Below, piece after piece: positions 20,390 to 31,984 of a stretch of 64,000 bases of DNA (its first letter is position 1; the number at the start of each line of letters is the position of its first letter). Source of the stretch: Clitoria ternatea (taxonomy: Eukaryota; Streptophyta; Magnoliopsida; Fabales; Fabaceae); assembly GCA_037962975.1 (NCBI GenBank), contig CM075676.1:94744001-94808000 (forward strand). The letters run 5' to 3'. Both the position numbers and the translations under genes were made by a program. The notes under the pieces are model-generated. The model saw only the letters and a list, made by a program, of their open reading frames with translations, did not search any database and was not told where the DNA came from.

Positions 20390-21192
20390 TGAACTGGTCT
20401 GGACCGGGGTCTAGGATCCGGTGTGGGACCAGCCATAAGAGTACAGGTGTTTTTAGGATTTGCACACCGGAACAGTATGTATCCGATGTATTAATCCGGT
20501 CTCTCAGTGGGAGAGGCCGGTCTTGTTGTCCTGGAGATCCTTCACACCAGCGTTTCGCGTTGTAGGGGGGCGAAAGGTGGTGCCACCTGCGAAGATTCTC
20601 CGACGCTCAAGTTAGTAGAGTGTAAGAACTCGATGAATGCTTAAGCGAAGTAATAGTAAAGTGTGAGATAGAACAACGATACCATGCATGTGTGTTGAAA
20701 CGAGCTATTTATAGTTGTACGTAAGAAAATGAGTCGTTGGATACAGGTGGGTCCCTTAGCTCTGATAGCGTGTATATTATGTCAATCAGGGTGGCTCAAT
20801 ACTCAGAATGTGTCAGGAGGGTAGGTCAATTATCAGAGTACGATCCTCTAGGAAGAGGGGAGGATAATCACCTTTTCCGCATAATCTGCTGACACATCCA
20901 CTTGCTTTCTGAGGCCATTGACGTGACATATTTTGCTACATACAGTGTCTTCGCTGATAAGTTATTAGGGGCTCTTATCTTACTGTGACTGAAAAGCCAA
21001 CGGTTATATAAATGTCCTGTGAAAATGAACAAAGAACCGTTATAGAGTAAATAAGTGGGGCAGCCGAGTGATGAGGACGGACGGCCAGACATCGGATGTC
21101 CGGTGTGGTAATGTTGAACCAGGACACCGGTTTTCCTCATATGAGGTCACTCTGACGTCACAAGAATGGGGGCCGGTATCCAGACCGGTTCA
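20390..21192 (-). repeat. 5' LTR of the Tat element
   Basis: 803 bp, pair of 9323-10124. A TATAAATA box lies on the minus strand near 20710-20718, upstream of gag as expected. Confidence 0.92.
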
Positions 21193-21238
21193 AAAACTAA
21201 AAATAAAAGATGAAAAATACAAACCGAACACCCCTTTA

Positions 21239-22992
21239 TTTTTTAAAAGATCATATTCCAAATCAAGGGATTCCTATATTTGTTCTATATTTTATTAGGA
21301 TTTCGTTGACCTAAATTTTAAGGGTTGTAGATAAGTATTAAAAATTTGTATTAGTTTTAACATTCATTACAAGATTTTTCTGGATAGTTTCATTAGTTGT
21401 CTATTTGCATTTAATACTTATATTTGATTGTTTTAAAATATTTTTTTATAGTTTCAACTTCTATAAAAAAAATTATCCTTTTCTTACTTTATTAAAACTC
21501 ACAAGCATAATTTCTCAGCATAATAGAAATAAAAACTATGAATTTATATAGTGTTATTATCAAGAGAATGCTTGATGGATGTTTTCATCGGAGTATGTTT
21601 TTTTAAGAACACCACCAAACACTTTTAAGGTGCCAAAAAATATCTAAAAGTAGACTAAAAAAACTATAAATTTTTTTATAAAAGTTAAAAAGTTAATCAA
21701 CTTATTAAAAATAAATATTTTTAAAACAATCAAATATAAATAACAAATACAAATAAACAATTAAGAAGAATATTGAGAAGAATTTTATAATGGATACTAC
21801 AACTAATACAAATATTTAATGTTTATACTCAATCCGGAGTTTAGCAAAACCTCATTTTATAAAATATATATGTCCTTCGATCGTATGAATAACCCTTTTT
21901 TTTTCCTTGCATTTTATGAAGTCATCTTTCATGGGAATTTTTTTTAGCGGGATTTGTATCACTATTAATGCGTTCACACGATCAAATCACTTGTATAAAA
22001 TCTATACACCAAAACAATACCTTAAAATAAAGAACATTGTCTCTATTAATCCTATGTATCTAGTTGAATTGCAACAATAAAAAGGTGCTTTTACAAGCAG
22101 GATTCCCACCACAATACGGTAGGGATTGTGTATGAACATTTGGGTCTCAAACAACCCAAATATATGCTCCAGAGACAAATGACACAAACTACACAGAGCA
22201 TCGAATCCCAAAGTGGGGAATTTGTGATCCCGAGTTGAAGCACAAGAGGTTGCTTGCGTTGTTGGTAAAGCCAATTGTCACCTGCAAGCTGCAAATCGAA
22301 ACTTGGGCTACTTTGTGTTTCTGGTGGTGTGTACTTCAATTTGAATTCGAAGCCATTTTCGTTCATTTAAATTTAACAGTCAAATAAATGGTGGCATTCA
22401 TATTTTGAATGGCAAATGACTAAGGAAAATATCAGTATAATAAGCCACGACTTGTATATATTCTTCAACAGAAAAAATGGAACGTATATGTCACATTTGA
22501 CAGAGCCAGATAGCAGTAATTTGTGACTAAAGAATAATAGTAACAGGTTAAAATGAAAGTATGTTCTGTTGAATCGCCGTTATTTACTATAGCTAGCAAT
22601 ATTTTTATAGAAGTTTGCCTAACTTTGTTGCTTTGCTATATGCGTAGCTGTGAAGTTTGAAGGCAACTCTCCAGCTTGTTCGCTAAAAGCTAAATAAATT
22701 GATTTTAAAATATAGTCAATCTGAAGCAAAAATAAAATAAAATTATAGTCAATGAAATTGGACCTCTCATGTTTAGCAGTAACTAAGGTCAACAAATCCA
22801 ACTAATCCTTGAAACTAGGCCCTGCCTGCTTTTAATTTGACATCGTGACAGTGTTCTCATGAAGCCATGCATGCACACATTGTGAACCAGTTAAGCGAAA
22901 ACTGGCCCTCGAAAAAGAGTAATGATACCGATGTCATTGTTTCAATCACAATTGAATACTCCGCACTTTGCACATCTGCACCCACCAATTAA
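21239..22992. other. AT-rich intergenic DNA
   Basis: No gene I can support. An open frame on the minus strand at 22366-22091 (beginning MNENGFEFKLKY) has no recognisable domain and overlaps a second frame of similar length. Confidence 0.4.
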
Positions 22993-23383
22993 GTTTGTGT
23001 TTAGTTAGCACCTCTACGGAAAAAATTAAAAAAATATATTTTTAAAATATATAGGAAAATAAAAAACATGATATTTCAATTTATTTTTAAATAAACACTA
23101 ATTGAAAAAGTATCAAAAATAGTTTTCTAAATTTTTTAGTACAACAGTATGGTTTTACATCTCAATTGTGGCGTCATTTTTTAAATGGATGAGTATTTCA
23201 AATTTTTTAAAAAATGTGAAAAAAAAATAAATAGAAAATCTGTTGCAATTAAATAATTTTTTTAGTTTTTCAAACTAAAAAATTAGTAAAATGTCTAAAC
23301 ATATTTTTATAATATTTTAGAAAATGAAAAATTTTTAAAAAAAATTAAAAATTAAAAAAATATTGTTCCAACTAAATGCATCC
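22993..23383. mobile_element. Tourist-like MITE, 391 bp
   Basis: The left end GTTTGTGTTTAGTTAGC and the right end, in reverse complement GGATGCATTTAGTTGGAAC, form imperfect terminal inverted repeats. TAA flanks both sides (22990-22992 and 23384-23386). The interior is A/T-rich and noncoding. Confidence 0.6.
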
Positions 23384-23717
23384 TAAGTTTTTTTCCAAAG
23401 AAAGCTTAGGACTTTGGAAAGTCATCTAAAGAGATAAGATATGTGAAAAAGAAATATCCAATCCCCTGCTGGATAGTGAGTAGTATTAGGCTAGATCGAT
23501 TAAATTTGGGTTAAGCTCACGCCTAAAGAGGATTTATTAAGTCTAACCATAGCCTAATATTTTCCAGGTTTAGCATGTATTGACTTCATCATGTGCAAAC
23601 TAAAATGTTTGAGAAATAATTTAGATTTATAATTTATGTAATGAAATTCTACATTTTATGATTTGACAAGGGAAACTAGTTTTGATATCTCTAAAAGAGA
23701 CATTTGTTCCCCTCAGA

Positions 23718-24260
23718 TAGGGGTGGCAAAACGGGCCTACGGGCCGGGCCGGCCCAAAGCCCGCATGGACCCATCCAAATACGGGTTGGGTCGGGCCATA
23801 ATAGGAAAACGGACAAAAAACATTAGCCTAACCCGTTTTCTTTATGACCCGTGGGTCAAAACGGGCCAACCCATTTCTTTAATATAATTATACAAACTAT
23901 TTTTTATTTTAAATTTAAACTATTTTTAAATATTTTTTAAGAAAAATTAGAAATAAAAATTAGATTTCACCTTTCTAAAGCTAAATTTTTATAATTAATC
24001 TAATTTATTTCATTAAATGAAAATAATAAATACAAATAATTAAAATTTCAATCAACTAAATATTAATATTATACATATAATATACTAATATGTATTTTAA
24101 TAAAGGCCCGTCGGGTCAGGCCGAGTCGGCCCATGATGGGCCCTTTTTTTATGGGTCAAAATGGGTCAGGCCTATTCGAGAAAACGGACCTCAAAGCTTA
24201 GTCTGGCCTGGCCCGTTTTAACGGGCCAGCCCGCGGGCCTAACCCATATTGTCATCCCTG
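23718..24260. mobile_element. Non-autonomous hAT element, 543 bp
   Basis: It starts TAGGGGTGGCAAAACGGGC. The right end in reverse complement is CAGGGATGACAATATGGGTT. Both ends continue into GGGCC/CCGGGCC-rich subterminal blocks. The flanks CCCTCAGA (23710-23717) and CCCTCATA (24261-24268) are an 8-bp target duplication with one mismatch, as expected for hAT. The interior is AT-rich without an ORF. Confidence 0.85.
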
Positions 24261-24547
24261 CCCTCATATCAAGAGGGGCCCCACAACACCCTCTCTCCCC
24301 TATTTTAGGCATTGGGAAATGTTGATCTCTTCACCTGATACTAGCAAAATACGGTTGCTCCCACGTCATCATGAGCAGGGATCCAAGGTCCTCGTACCTC
24401 ATTTTCCCTTTTGGCTTACTAGTTGTATAAATGGCCTCGAAGCCCTCTAATTATAATTAAGTGACACATTATTGAGCCTAATACAACTCTAATTTTCTAG
24501 AGTATATCTATAGGATTTGTGTGTTACTACTAGACTCATTGTGAACA
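24261..24547. other. Probable end of the left LTR of the decayed Tat element
   Basis: No ORF. The position upstream of a primer-site-like sequence, and the composition, suggest LTR sequence, but I cannot find its start or its partner. Confidence 0.35.
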
Positions 24548-24618
24548 TTTTGACGCTCATCATAGGGCCTGGTTACACGGTTCCCAAACGCAAACACTAA
24601 ACCCTAAGATACCAACAA

Positions 24619-25990
24619 TGATAACCACTCGTAGCAACCACAGCCGTCGGGAAGATGACAAATCCCAACAGCAACCACAAGCCAAAGATGATTAGATACA
24701 GAAACTAGCGACCATAGTCAAAACATTGCAGCGTATAATAGAAGGACTGCGCCAAGAGAACGGCGAGTTACGTAGTCGTAGGGCAGAAGAACAAAAAGTC
24801 TCTAGCTACCACAACACCCAAACCACCCAATAAGGGACTGGTTATCACAATATTCAATCGACAAAAGGAACAAACAAGCCTGACTCTATGAACCCCCATG
24901 TTGTTCATCTATTCATGGAGGAGATCATGGTAGCACCAACCCCTCCAAACTACAAACCACCAACGATGGAGAAACATAATGGGAGAGGGGATCCGGAGGA
25001 GCATCTCACCATGTTCACCACCACCATGTTGATTACGGAAGCATCTGACACCCTACTCTATAGGACATTCCCTATCACTTTAACTAAGTTTGCTCTATGG
25101 TGGTTCTCGCACATCCCACCAAATAACTTATCAAGTTTTGCAAAGTTGACAGAGAAGTTCCTGAGTCAATTTGCATCCAACCGAGCGATACAACAAACCT
25201 CCCACAACCTTGTGAATCTGAGGTATGCCTGAGATGAAACCCTTAAGTAGTTTATGGCTCGATTCAATGAGCAAGTTATTCAGATACGCAACCTTAGCTT
25301 GGAGGTTGCCCTACAAGCAATCCAGATAGGATTGTGCCCAAATAATTTTAGGCAGAGGGTCGCACGATATATCAACATGGAGGAGAAAGAAACCAACAGA
25401 GTAGGCCATATCTGAGGTTGCCCTACAAGCAATCCGGAGGAGCATCTCACCATGTTCACCACCACCATGTTGATTACGGGAGCATCTGACACCCTACTCT
25501 ATAGGACGTTCCTTACCACTTTAACTAAGTTTGCTCTATGGTGGTTCTCGCACATCCCACCAAATAACTTATCAAGTTTTGCAAAGTTGACAGAGAAGTT
25601 CCTGAGTCAATTTGCATCCAACCGAGCGGTACAACAAACCTTCCACAACCTTGTGAATCTGAGGTATGCCTGAGATGAAACCCTTAAGTAGTTCATGGCT
25701 CGATTCAATGAGCAAGTTATTCAGATACGCAACCTTAGCTTGGAGGTTGCCTTACAAGCAATCCAGATAGGATTGTGCCCAAATAACTTTAGGTAGAGGG
25801 TCGCACGATATATCAACATGGAGGAGAAAGAAACCAATGGAGTAGGCCATATTGAGCAAAGTACAACCAACAGAATTACGGGGGAAAAGCCTAAAGTCGA
25901 GCAAGGAACAAAGGAAAATGGCCCTATCCAAACTCCAAGTATGATACTTTCACTCCCCTAAACAGTAGAAAGGGACCAGATAATGCACGA
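24619..25990 (+). pseudogene. Tat gag pseudogene with internal duplication
   Basis: A start MITTRSNHSRRED at 24619 is followed by a stop. The gag domain is visible in fragments: NYKPPTMEKHNGRGDPEEHL, LLYRTFPITLTKFALWWFSH and LTEKFLSQFASNRAIQQTSH. The middle part occurs twice: 24991-25411 and 25432-25852. Intervening TGA and TAG codons break both copies. Confidence 0.75.
24991..25852 (+). repeat. 421-bp direct duplication with templated filler
   Basis: The two copies are 24991-25411 and 25432-25852, offset exactly 441 bases, with few differences. The roughly 20 bases between them repeat a piece from inside the copy: 25414-25435 equals 25302-25323. Confidence 0.85.
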
Positions 25991-26469
25991 GGTTTATAAC
26001 ACATAACTGCTCAAGTTACCTCCGCCTGGAGAGGGCCCTAAAGGTTCAAATAGGGTAAAGTTCTCCAAGTTCCATCATGCATTTGGACATGGTACTGAAG
26101 ATTGTTGGTCCCTCAAGAACCAAATTGAACACTTGATACGCCAAGGGTATCTGGAAAAGTTTGTTGACTAAAGGGGAGAAGCACCGTGCAAGGTCGGTCG
26201 GAAGCGAGAATGAGAATTCCCAAGCCAAGTAGAGTTGCAGCCCTGAGATCGACCCTGCCATGAGCGTGAGCGCTCCTGATCCCATAGGCCTGATGATGCG
26301 AGAGACGACGGGAAGAGAGTGATCTATATAATCTTATGAGGCTTCCTCGACCATAGGATCAGTCCTCAGTGTAAGGTCAATCAAATAAACTCAGTAGAGT
26401 TATCCAAGCATAGGAATCATTGACTTCGATAATTCAGACCTCCCCAAGGGAATCCCAAATAGGGACGAC

Positions 26470-26776
26470 CTGATAATGGTCACCATGGAGATTACAGAAT
26501 GTATAGTCGGAAAGGTTCTATTGGACTAAGGGAGCTCGACAGATATCTTGTATTTGAAGGTGTACGAGTGGCTGCAACTTCCCCCAGGACGACTCAAAAG
26601 GTATAGTGGTGCATTACTTAGTTTTACGGGTGATTCTGTGAAGGTAATGAGGTACGTCGCGTTAAAAACCATCTTTGGTTTGGGAGACGATATTTGGGCG
26701 GCAATGGTGAAATACCTGGTCGTGGACTTCCCTAGTTCATACAACGGTATTATGGGGCGCCCATCCCCCAACTAAC
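26470..26776 (+). pseudogene. Tat protease relic
   Basis: It reads LYLKVYEWLQLPPGRLKRYS and VVDFPSSYNGIMGRPSPN, matching the flap and C-terminal strand of the Tat protease (SPYNGIIGRPTLN in the intact element). The active-site strand just upstream contains a TAA. Confidence 0.65.
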
Positions 26777-27229
26777 TCAAAGAGATCGTCTTAACCTTGC
26801 ACTTGATGATGAAATTTCCCCTTAGAGGTGGGCATATCAAAGTTGTCTGGCCGTCCCTGAGATAGCCCAATAATTCTATTATGAGAGCCTGCATCTCAGG
26901 GTGACATTTATAGTGGATGAGGTTGTTGAAATAAGGTTTGATCCTCATGATGACAGACAATATGAGCAGTCATAACCGGTTAAGTCTCTAAAGCTGGTCC
27001 AATCTGAGCTAGTACACTCGTATCAGTACGATGCTAGACCCGAGCCTAGAAGTATCCTTGGTTACCTTGCTGAAGACCAACGTAGACCTTTTCATATGAA
27101 GCCCCTCTGACATGCTTAGGATCGATCCGAGTGTCATATGTCACTCATTAAATGTTAACCCAGAGACCAGACTAGTTATACAAAAGCAGTGAAAGTTGAG
27201 TCCTGAAAAAGCAGTCGTTAAGAAAGAAA

Positions 27230-29049
27230 CATACAAACTATTAGTAGCTAACTTTATATGGGAAGTGAAGTACCCAACTTGGTTATCTAATGTATGGTTA
27301 TGGTGAAGAAGGCTAGCGGCAAGTGAAGGATGTGCGTGAACTTCACCGATCTGAATAAGGTATATGGATCGTTTGGTGGATGGTATGTCAGGTTACCAGG
27401 TACTCAACTTTATGGATGAGTACTCGGGATACAATCAAATACGCATAGATCCGAAGGATGAAGAAAAAACAATTTTTATAACTGAAGGAGAAAATTTATG
27501 TTACCGAGTGATTTCATTTAGGCTAAAGCACGCTGGTGTTACCTATCAAAGGTTAATGGACAAGATTTTTTCCAAGCAAATTAGCAAAAATATGGAGGTT
27601 TACGTAGATGATATAGTGGTAAAAACTAAGGCGGCAGGGGACCACACCGTGGATCTGGAAGAGACATTTATTGAGCTGAGAAAACATAACATGCGCCTCA
27701 ACTCCGAGAAGTGCTTATTCGAGGTCTAGGGTGGGAAATTATTGGGATGCATGTTGACGCATAGAGGGATAGAAGCCAACCTTGATCAGTGTCACGCCGT
27801 ATTAGAAATGAAAAGTCCCTAAAGCATCAGGGAGGTATAACACCTTACTGGGAGAACTGATGCCATATCTTAGTTCCTTTCCAAATTTGTTGAGAAGTCA
27901 ATGCCCTTCTACTAGGTGTTGAAAAAGACTAATACATTTGCATGGAATAAGGAGTGTGAAAAGGCTTTTGAAGATTTAAAGACTTACTTAGCTTTTCCCC
28001 CCACATTGACCAAGCCGAGTTTGAGGGTAGCATTGATAATATATCTGGTCGTGGGGGAGCATACCGTCAGCGTGGCTTTGGTCCAAGAAAAGGGTCTCAT
28101 CAAACGACCAGTATATTTCACAAGCAAGACTTTGCAAGGCACCGAAACACGATACCAAAGGGTGGAAAAGTTCGTGTATAGCCTGGTGGTGGTCGCTTAG
28201 AAGTTACGAACTTACTTCCATAACCATCAGATCATAGTCAGAACCGATCAACCATTCAGCAAAATACTCCAAAAGCTGGAACTTGCAGGAAGAATGGTAT
28301 CATGTGCAATGGAGCTCTCGAAATATAGGATTCACTACGAGCCTCGAGGACCTATCAAGGCACTAGTCTTAACAGATTTCTTGGTCAAACTCGAAGATGA
28401 TAGAGAAAAGTATGATGCAAAGCAATGCCCTGTGAACTCTGTCTATGGATGGGTCATCAAACGAAAAAAAAAGTGGGGTGGGTATCATACTTGAGTCCCG
28501 CACCGAGCTGGTAATAGAAAAGTCCCTAAGATTCTTGTTCAAGACAAGCAACAAGAAAATAGAGTATGAAACACTGATCATAGGCCTGTAGACGGCTTTG
28601 GACCTAGGACCTCGATGTATACAGGTGAAGAACAACTTAGTTGGTGGCAAGACAATTGGAAGGAGCATACCAAGCAAAATATCCCAACCTAGCCAAATAC
28701 CTCTGTCAAGTGAAGCAAGTGGTAGAAAATTTTAAACTTTTTAAAATAGTGCATGTTTCATGTGTGAAAAATGAAAAGGTAAATTTGCTCTCAAAGATGG
28801 CCAGCACTGTGAAAGCAGGTAACCTGAAGACGATCATACAAGTCACCTTAGAAGAGCCTATCATCAAGGAAACAAAACAAACGAACAAGGTCGCCTTCAC
28901 CTTGAGAGAAATTACGTGGATGACTCTGATTGTAGATTTCTTAACCATGGGGGATCTCCCCTCAGACCCCTCAGAGTCAAATAAGTTAGAGGCACATTCG
29001 ACCAACTACACTCTCATGGAAGGACAACTCTATAAACGAGGATTCACCC
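27230..29049 (+). pseudogene. Tat RT and dual RNase H relic
   Basis: RT: MDRLVDGMSGYQVLNFMDEY, SGYNQIRIDPKDEEKTIF and the active site VYVDDIVVKTKA (about 27600). First RNase H: VALVQEKGLIKRPVYFTSKT, GTETRYQRVEKFVYSLVVVA. Thumb and connection: ELSKYRIHYEPRGPIKALVL. Second RNase H tail: GAYQAKYPNLAKYLCQVKQV, CVKNEKVNLLSKMAST. It stops at YKRGFTL, at the place where integrase would begin. Many stops and frameshifts. Confidence 0.8.
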
Positions 29050-29960
29050 TGTGACACCCAAGACCCAAATTACAAATTCCAATTTTATTAACCTAAATTT
29101 TCGAAATAAATTTTTCGCGTTTTAAGAATCATTTTAAAATTCGTAATTTAAATTCTGAGGTCACATAAAAATTGATAATTGCGGAATATTATCATGCATA
29201 CTAGTCGTGAACAAATAAAACATAATACATTTATATAGCGGAAACGATAGAGAAGATTACAGTACATGGTACATAATATTATTACAACCCATTAAAATTC
29301 AAATGAAGTCAAAGTCCAAGCAATAAAATATAAAAGCTTCATTAATTGCATCACTCGTCATTTTGTGTAGCATGCACTGTAAAAATAATGTAAGAGTGAG
29401 ACAGAATATAGAATAAATATAAAAGAAGTAAAATTGCACAAACAAAATCAACAAACCATTATGATATAATGAATATACCAAACAAGGTCATTTACATTTA
29501 ATAATCTTTAATTTAGTCAAATGATGTTATGTTGGATCTTTTTTGATTTGGTGGGAATACTGCAGTAAAAAGTCTCATAGAGACACAAGTAGGAATTAAT
29601 ATAAACCATGAATCCCTACCTTTCATGGCTCTCAAGTACCGAAATACACAAGTAGGAATTAACATAAACCATGAATCCTTACACTTCATGACTCTCAAGT
29701 ACCGAAGTACATATATATATAGACACAATTGAATATCCGTGAATCAATCTTATATGATAAAAAGCTAACTAGATATAAACTTATATATCAAGTCAGATTT
29801 ACTAACTCAATTTTAATTCAGATTTTTTAAAAATGTTTAAACCTATCGCTATATCTACATGAAACATTCATTAATAATTAGACGAAGGGGAAACTTGCGT
29901 AAGTATAAAAGTTGGGAGATAAAATCTATACAATAAAAAATTAAGGTCTAAGTTAGAGAA
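29050..29960. repeat. LTR fragment starting TGTGACACCC
   Basis: It begins TGTGACACCCAAGACCC directly after the Tat coding relic. It shares blocks with the LTR starting at 42174 (tttttcgcgttttaa, catactagtcgtgaa, tatagcggaaacgat, gtaagagtgagacagaatat), so it belongs to the same chromovirus-type LTR family. The 3' boundary is not defined. Within it, 'agtaggaattaayataaaccatgaatcc' recurs at about 29588 and 29651. Confidence 0.6.
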
Positions 29961-30890
29961 ACAAGATTGTTGTGATTATAATTCTGTTGGAAAAGCTTTC
30001 GGTGATGGAGCCATACTTGGGTTCCTCAATGCAGCAAACCGTTCGGCGACAGTAGCGCGGTCGTCTCCACTGCTCATGCACACCGCAATTTTCAAGATTG
30101 TTTTAACATTTCTTTAGTGTAATCTCGTGTGCATAGCTAAGCTTGCTTTTTCTTGACGCATTAAAATTAATTTTTATGGCCATCCCCATGAAATTTTTAT
30201 TAATCTTGACAACAGGACCTGCCATATAAGCATAAATGCAACTCTAATATTTTAATAGTCCTAAACTATATACACAATAAAATATGGTTGAAATAAACTT
30301 ATTTATGGAGACACCATCTTTTGCAATCACAAGCAAACATCCCCACCCTCTTCGATCTCGTACTTTCCCTACACTTCCTACCCATTTGCCTAATTTAATT
30401 CTCTGAGGCATAAAAAAGAATGAAAAACAAAGGAGAAAAAAGTGCACATAACATTTTAGGACCCAAAAGAAAAGGCAAGAAAATTGGTGGTGGGGATAGA
30501 GTGAATTTAAGGAACAGAGAGATGAAAAAAAAAAGTGAGTGAGATATTTTGACAGAGAGAAATTAAGAGTTAGGGGAGTCTTAATAAATGGTCTTGAAAA
30601 TGGAAAACTAAGCCACGAGGCTGGGGTGGATTCTAGACACCTATATTGCCCTCTCCCGACATTTGTGCTATCTCTCTCTTACTATCTCTATAAGTATTTC
30701 ATTTCTCAACAAAACTTCATCAAATACATGCACCATCAAAGATAGTGCCCCAGAAACCCCACAAGCCCTCAGATTTTGATCACCACCTCTTTATGATCCA
30801 AACTCTTACCAAACTCCATTCAAGTTAACCCTTTTCGGTTTTGGTCCATTCTTATCACATTCAGACCTCAACACTGAGTCTTGTGTGAAC

Positions 30891-30893
<3 letters not shown>
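29961..30893. other. Upstream region of the IAA33-like gene
   Basis: Mostly AT-rich. One GC-rich island at 29978-30077 encodes a short minus-strand ORF, MSSGDDRATVAERFAALRNP..., 33 codons, unrecognised. Nothing else is supported. The promoter of the next gene probably lies in the right half. Confidence 0.35.

Positions 30894-30934
<41 letters not shown>
30894..30934. repeat. (AT)n microsatellite
   Basis: About 20 AT units in the 5' region of the IAA33-like gene, 66 bp before its start codon. Likely length-polymorphic, and may lie in the promoter or 5' UTR. Confidence 0.95.
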
Positions 30935-30938
<4 letters not shown>

Positions 30939-30999
30939 CATCTTTTTCTTCCTTACATAAGATTAACAAGGTAGAGTTCACAGGCCAGTTTGTGATACA

Positions 31000-31984
31000 A
31001 TGAACAGTTTTGATCCCCAAAGACAAGAGTTGTTGAAACAGAGGTGGCAGGACAGGAGACAGATCATGATGGGTGCACCTTCGAATTCTTCTTCTTTGGT
31101 TTTCTACGGCAACAACAACAAATTCCAAGGTTTCCCTGGGTTTGAGGACGAGGATCTTGTCTCAACTGCTGTTCCTGCGGTGACAGTTGTCCTAGAAGGC
31201 CGTTCCATATGCCAACGCATCAGTCTCCATAAGCATGGTAGCTACCAGAGTCTCGCGAAGGCACTTCGCCAAATGTTTGTGGATGATTCTGAAGATGTTG
31301 GAGACAGTCATGACAATCTTGACCTCTCCAATGCCATTCCTGGTCACCTTATTGCCTATGAAGACATGGAGAATGATCTTCTTCTAGCTGGTGACCTTAG
31401 TTGGAAGTAAGTAACAACCTTCTTTAAATGCCACTCTAGCTATACATACCACTTTCTCTCTCTCTCTTAGTTATGAGGAGGAGCTTTTATTTATGAAGAC
31501 AACTTATGGATACTTCTTTAGATATTTTTCTGTTATTTTGTATGTTAGAATTAGAATTTCACCGTGGTAACTTAAATACTTAACATACTTTAATCTTGGG
31601 TTTATGATACAATACTAGTTGAAGCATTTTTTGATTTTGGTTGATCAACAAATTAAAATTTTATTTTTTAATAATCAAAAATTTATTTTCAATAGATCGT
31701 GATCATCTTCAACTGAAAACAAAACATGCATTTCATGAATTATAAAGATTCAGATAAAGGTCTAATTCTGACTATAGGATATTAGAAATACTTGGATGTT
31801 ATCATGATTGATTATAATGGATGCATGGGAAAATGAATGTGTCTGCATATACAGGAAGTGATAATTTTGATGGTTATGTATTTGCATTTGTGTATTAATT
31901 AGGGATTTTGTGCGTGTGGCAAAGAGAATTCGGATACTTCCAGCCAAGGGGAGCTCGAGGAAAGGTACGAGAAGAGAGGCTTGA
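31000..31984 (+). CDS. IAA33: Non-canonical Aux/IAA protein, IAA33-like
   Basis: Two exons: 31000-31406 and 31903-31984, with a 496-bp intron (donor GTAAGT, acceptor TTAG). The spliced protein is 162 aa, ending GSSRKGTRREA. Aux/IAA proteins repress auxin-response factors in the nucleus. IAA33 types lack domain I (EAR repressor motif) and domain II (the TIR1-binding degron), and neither is present here. The PB1 domain (III/IV) is intact: VTVVLEGRSICQRISLHKHG, YQSLAKALRQMFVDD, then LIAYEDMENDLLLAGDLSWK and DFVRVAKRIRILPAK. The acidic OPCA face (D-x-E-x-D, GD) is present. The usual Lys of domain III (RKVDL) is Arg (QRISL). Auxin-independent stability and a competing role in ARF interaction are known for the Arabidopsis protein and inferred here. 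Start chosen as the only ATG opening this frame. Confidence 0.92.

Larger units (their letters stand above)
9323..21192 (-). mobile_element. Complete Ty3/gypsy Tat-lineage LTR retrotransposon (minus strand)
   Basis: LTRs are at 9323-10124 and 20390-21192, beginning TGAACTGGTCTGGA and ending TCCAGACCGGTTCA. A perfect 5-bp AAAAC duplication lies at 9318-9322 and 21193-21197. Reading right to left: 5' LTR, primer site, gag, protease, RT, RNase H, second RNase H, integrase, a 59-bp tandem repeat block, an opposite-strand ORF, polypurine tract, 3' LTR. The second RNase H and the antisense ORF are hallmarks of the Tat lineage. By eye the LTRs differ by six substitutions, all transitions, and one 1-base indel, about 99% identity, so the insertion is recent. 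Several disabling changes (see gag, protease, pol entries) make it non-autonomous now. Confidence 0.93.
9142..21235. mobile_element. Tourist-like (PIF/Harbinger) MITE split by a retrotransposon
   Basis: The left end reads AGGGTTGTTTGGTGTGTA at 9142, preceded by TTA. The right end, read in reverse complement from 21235, is AGGGGTGTTCGGTTTGTA, followed by TTA at 21236-21238. A 3-bp TTA duplication and GGG-TTGG-type ends fit Tourist MITEs. Without the inserted element and its AAAAC copy the MITE would be about 220 bp and AT-rich, with no coding capacity. Confidence 0.75.
24548..29049 (+). mobile_element. Decayed Tat-lineage retrotransposon, plus strand, truncated
   Basis: A primer-site-like sequence TTTGACGCTCATCATAGGG at 24548 is followed by gag (about 24619-25990), protease (about 26470-26776), RT (about 27230-27850), RNase H (27916-28200) and a second RNase H (about 28290-29049) in the normal order, all with many stops and frameshifts. 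Integrase, antisense ORF and 3' LTR are missing because another LTR begins at 29050. It is clearly older than the element at 9323-21192. Confidence 0.85.

Noticed and set aside
22002..22366. Two overlapping minus-strand frames of about 90 codons
   Set aside because: No domain, no splice structure I trust, and both frames are open together, which suggests base composition rather than coding.
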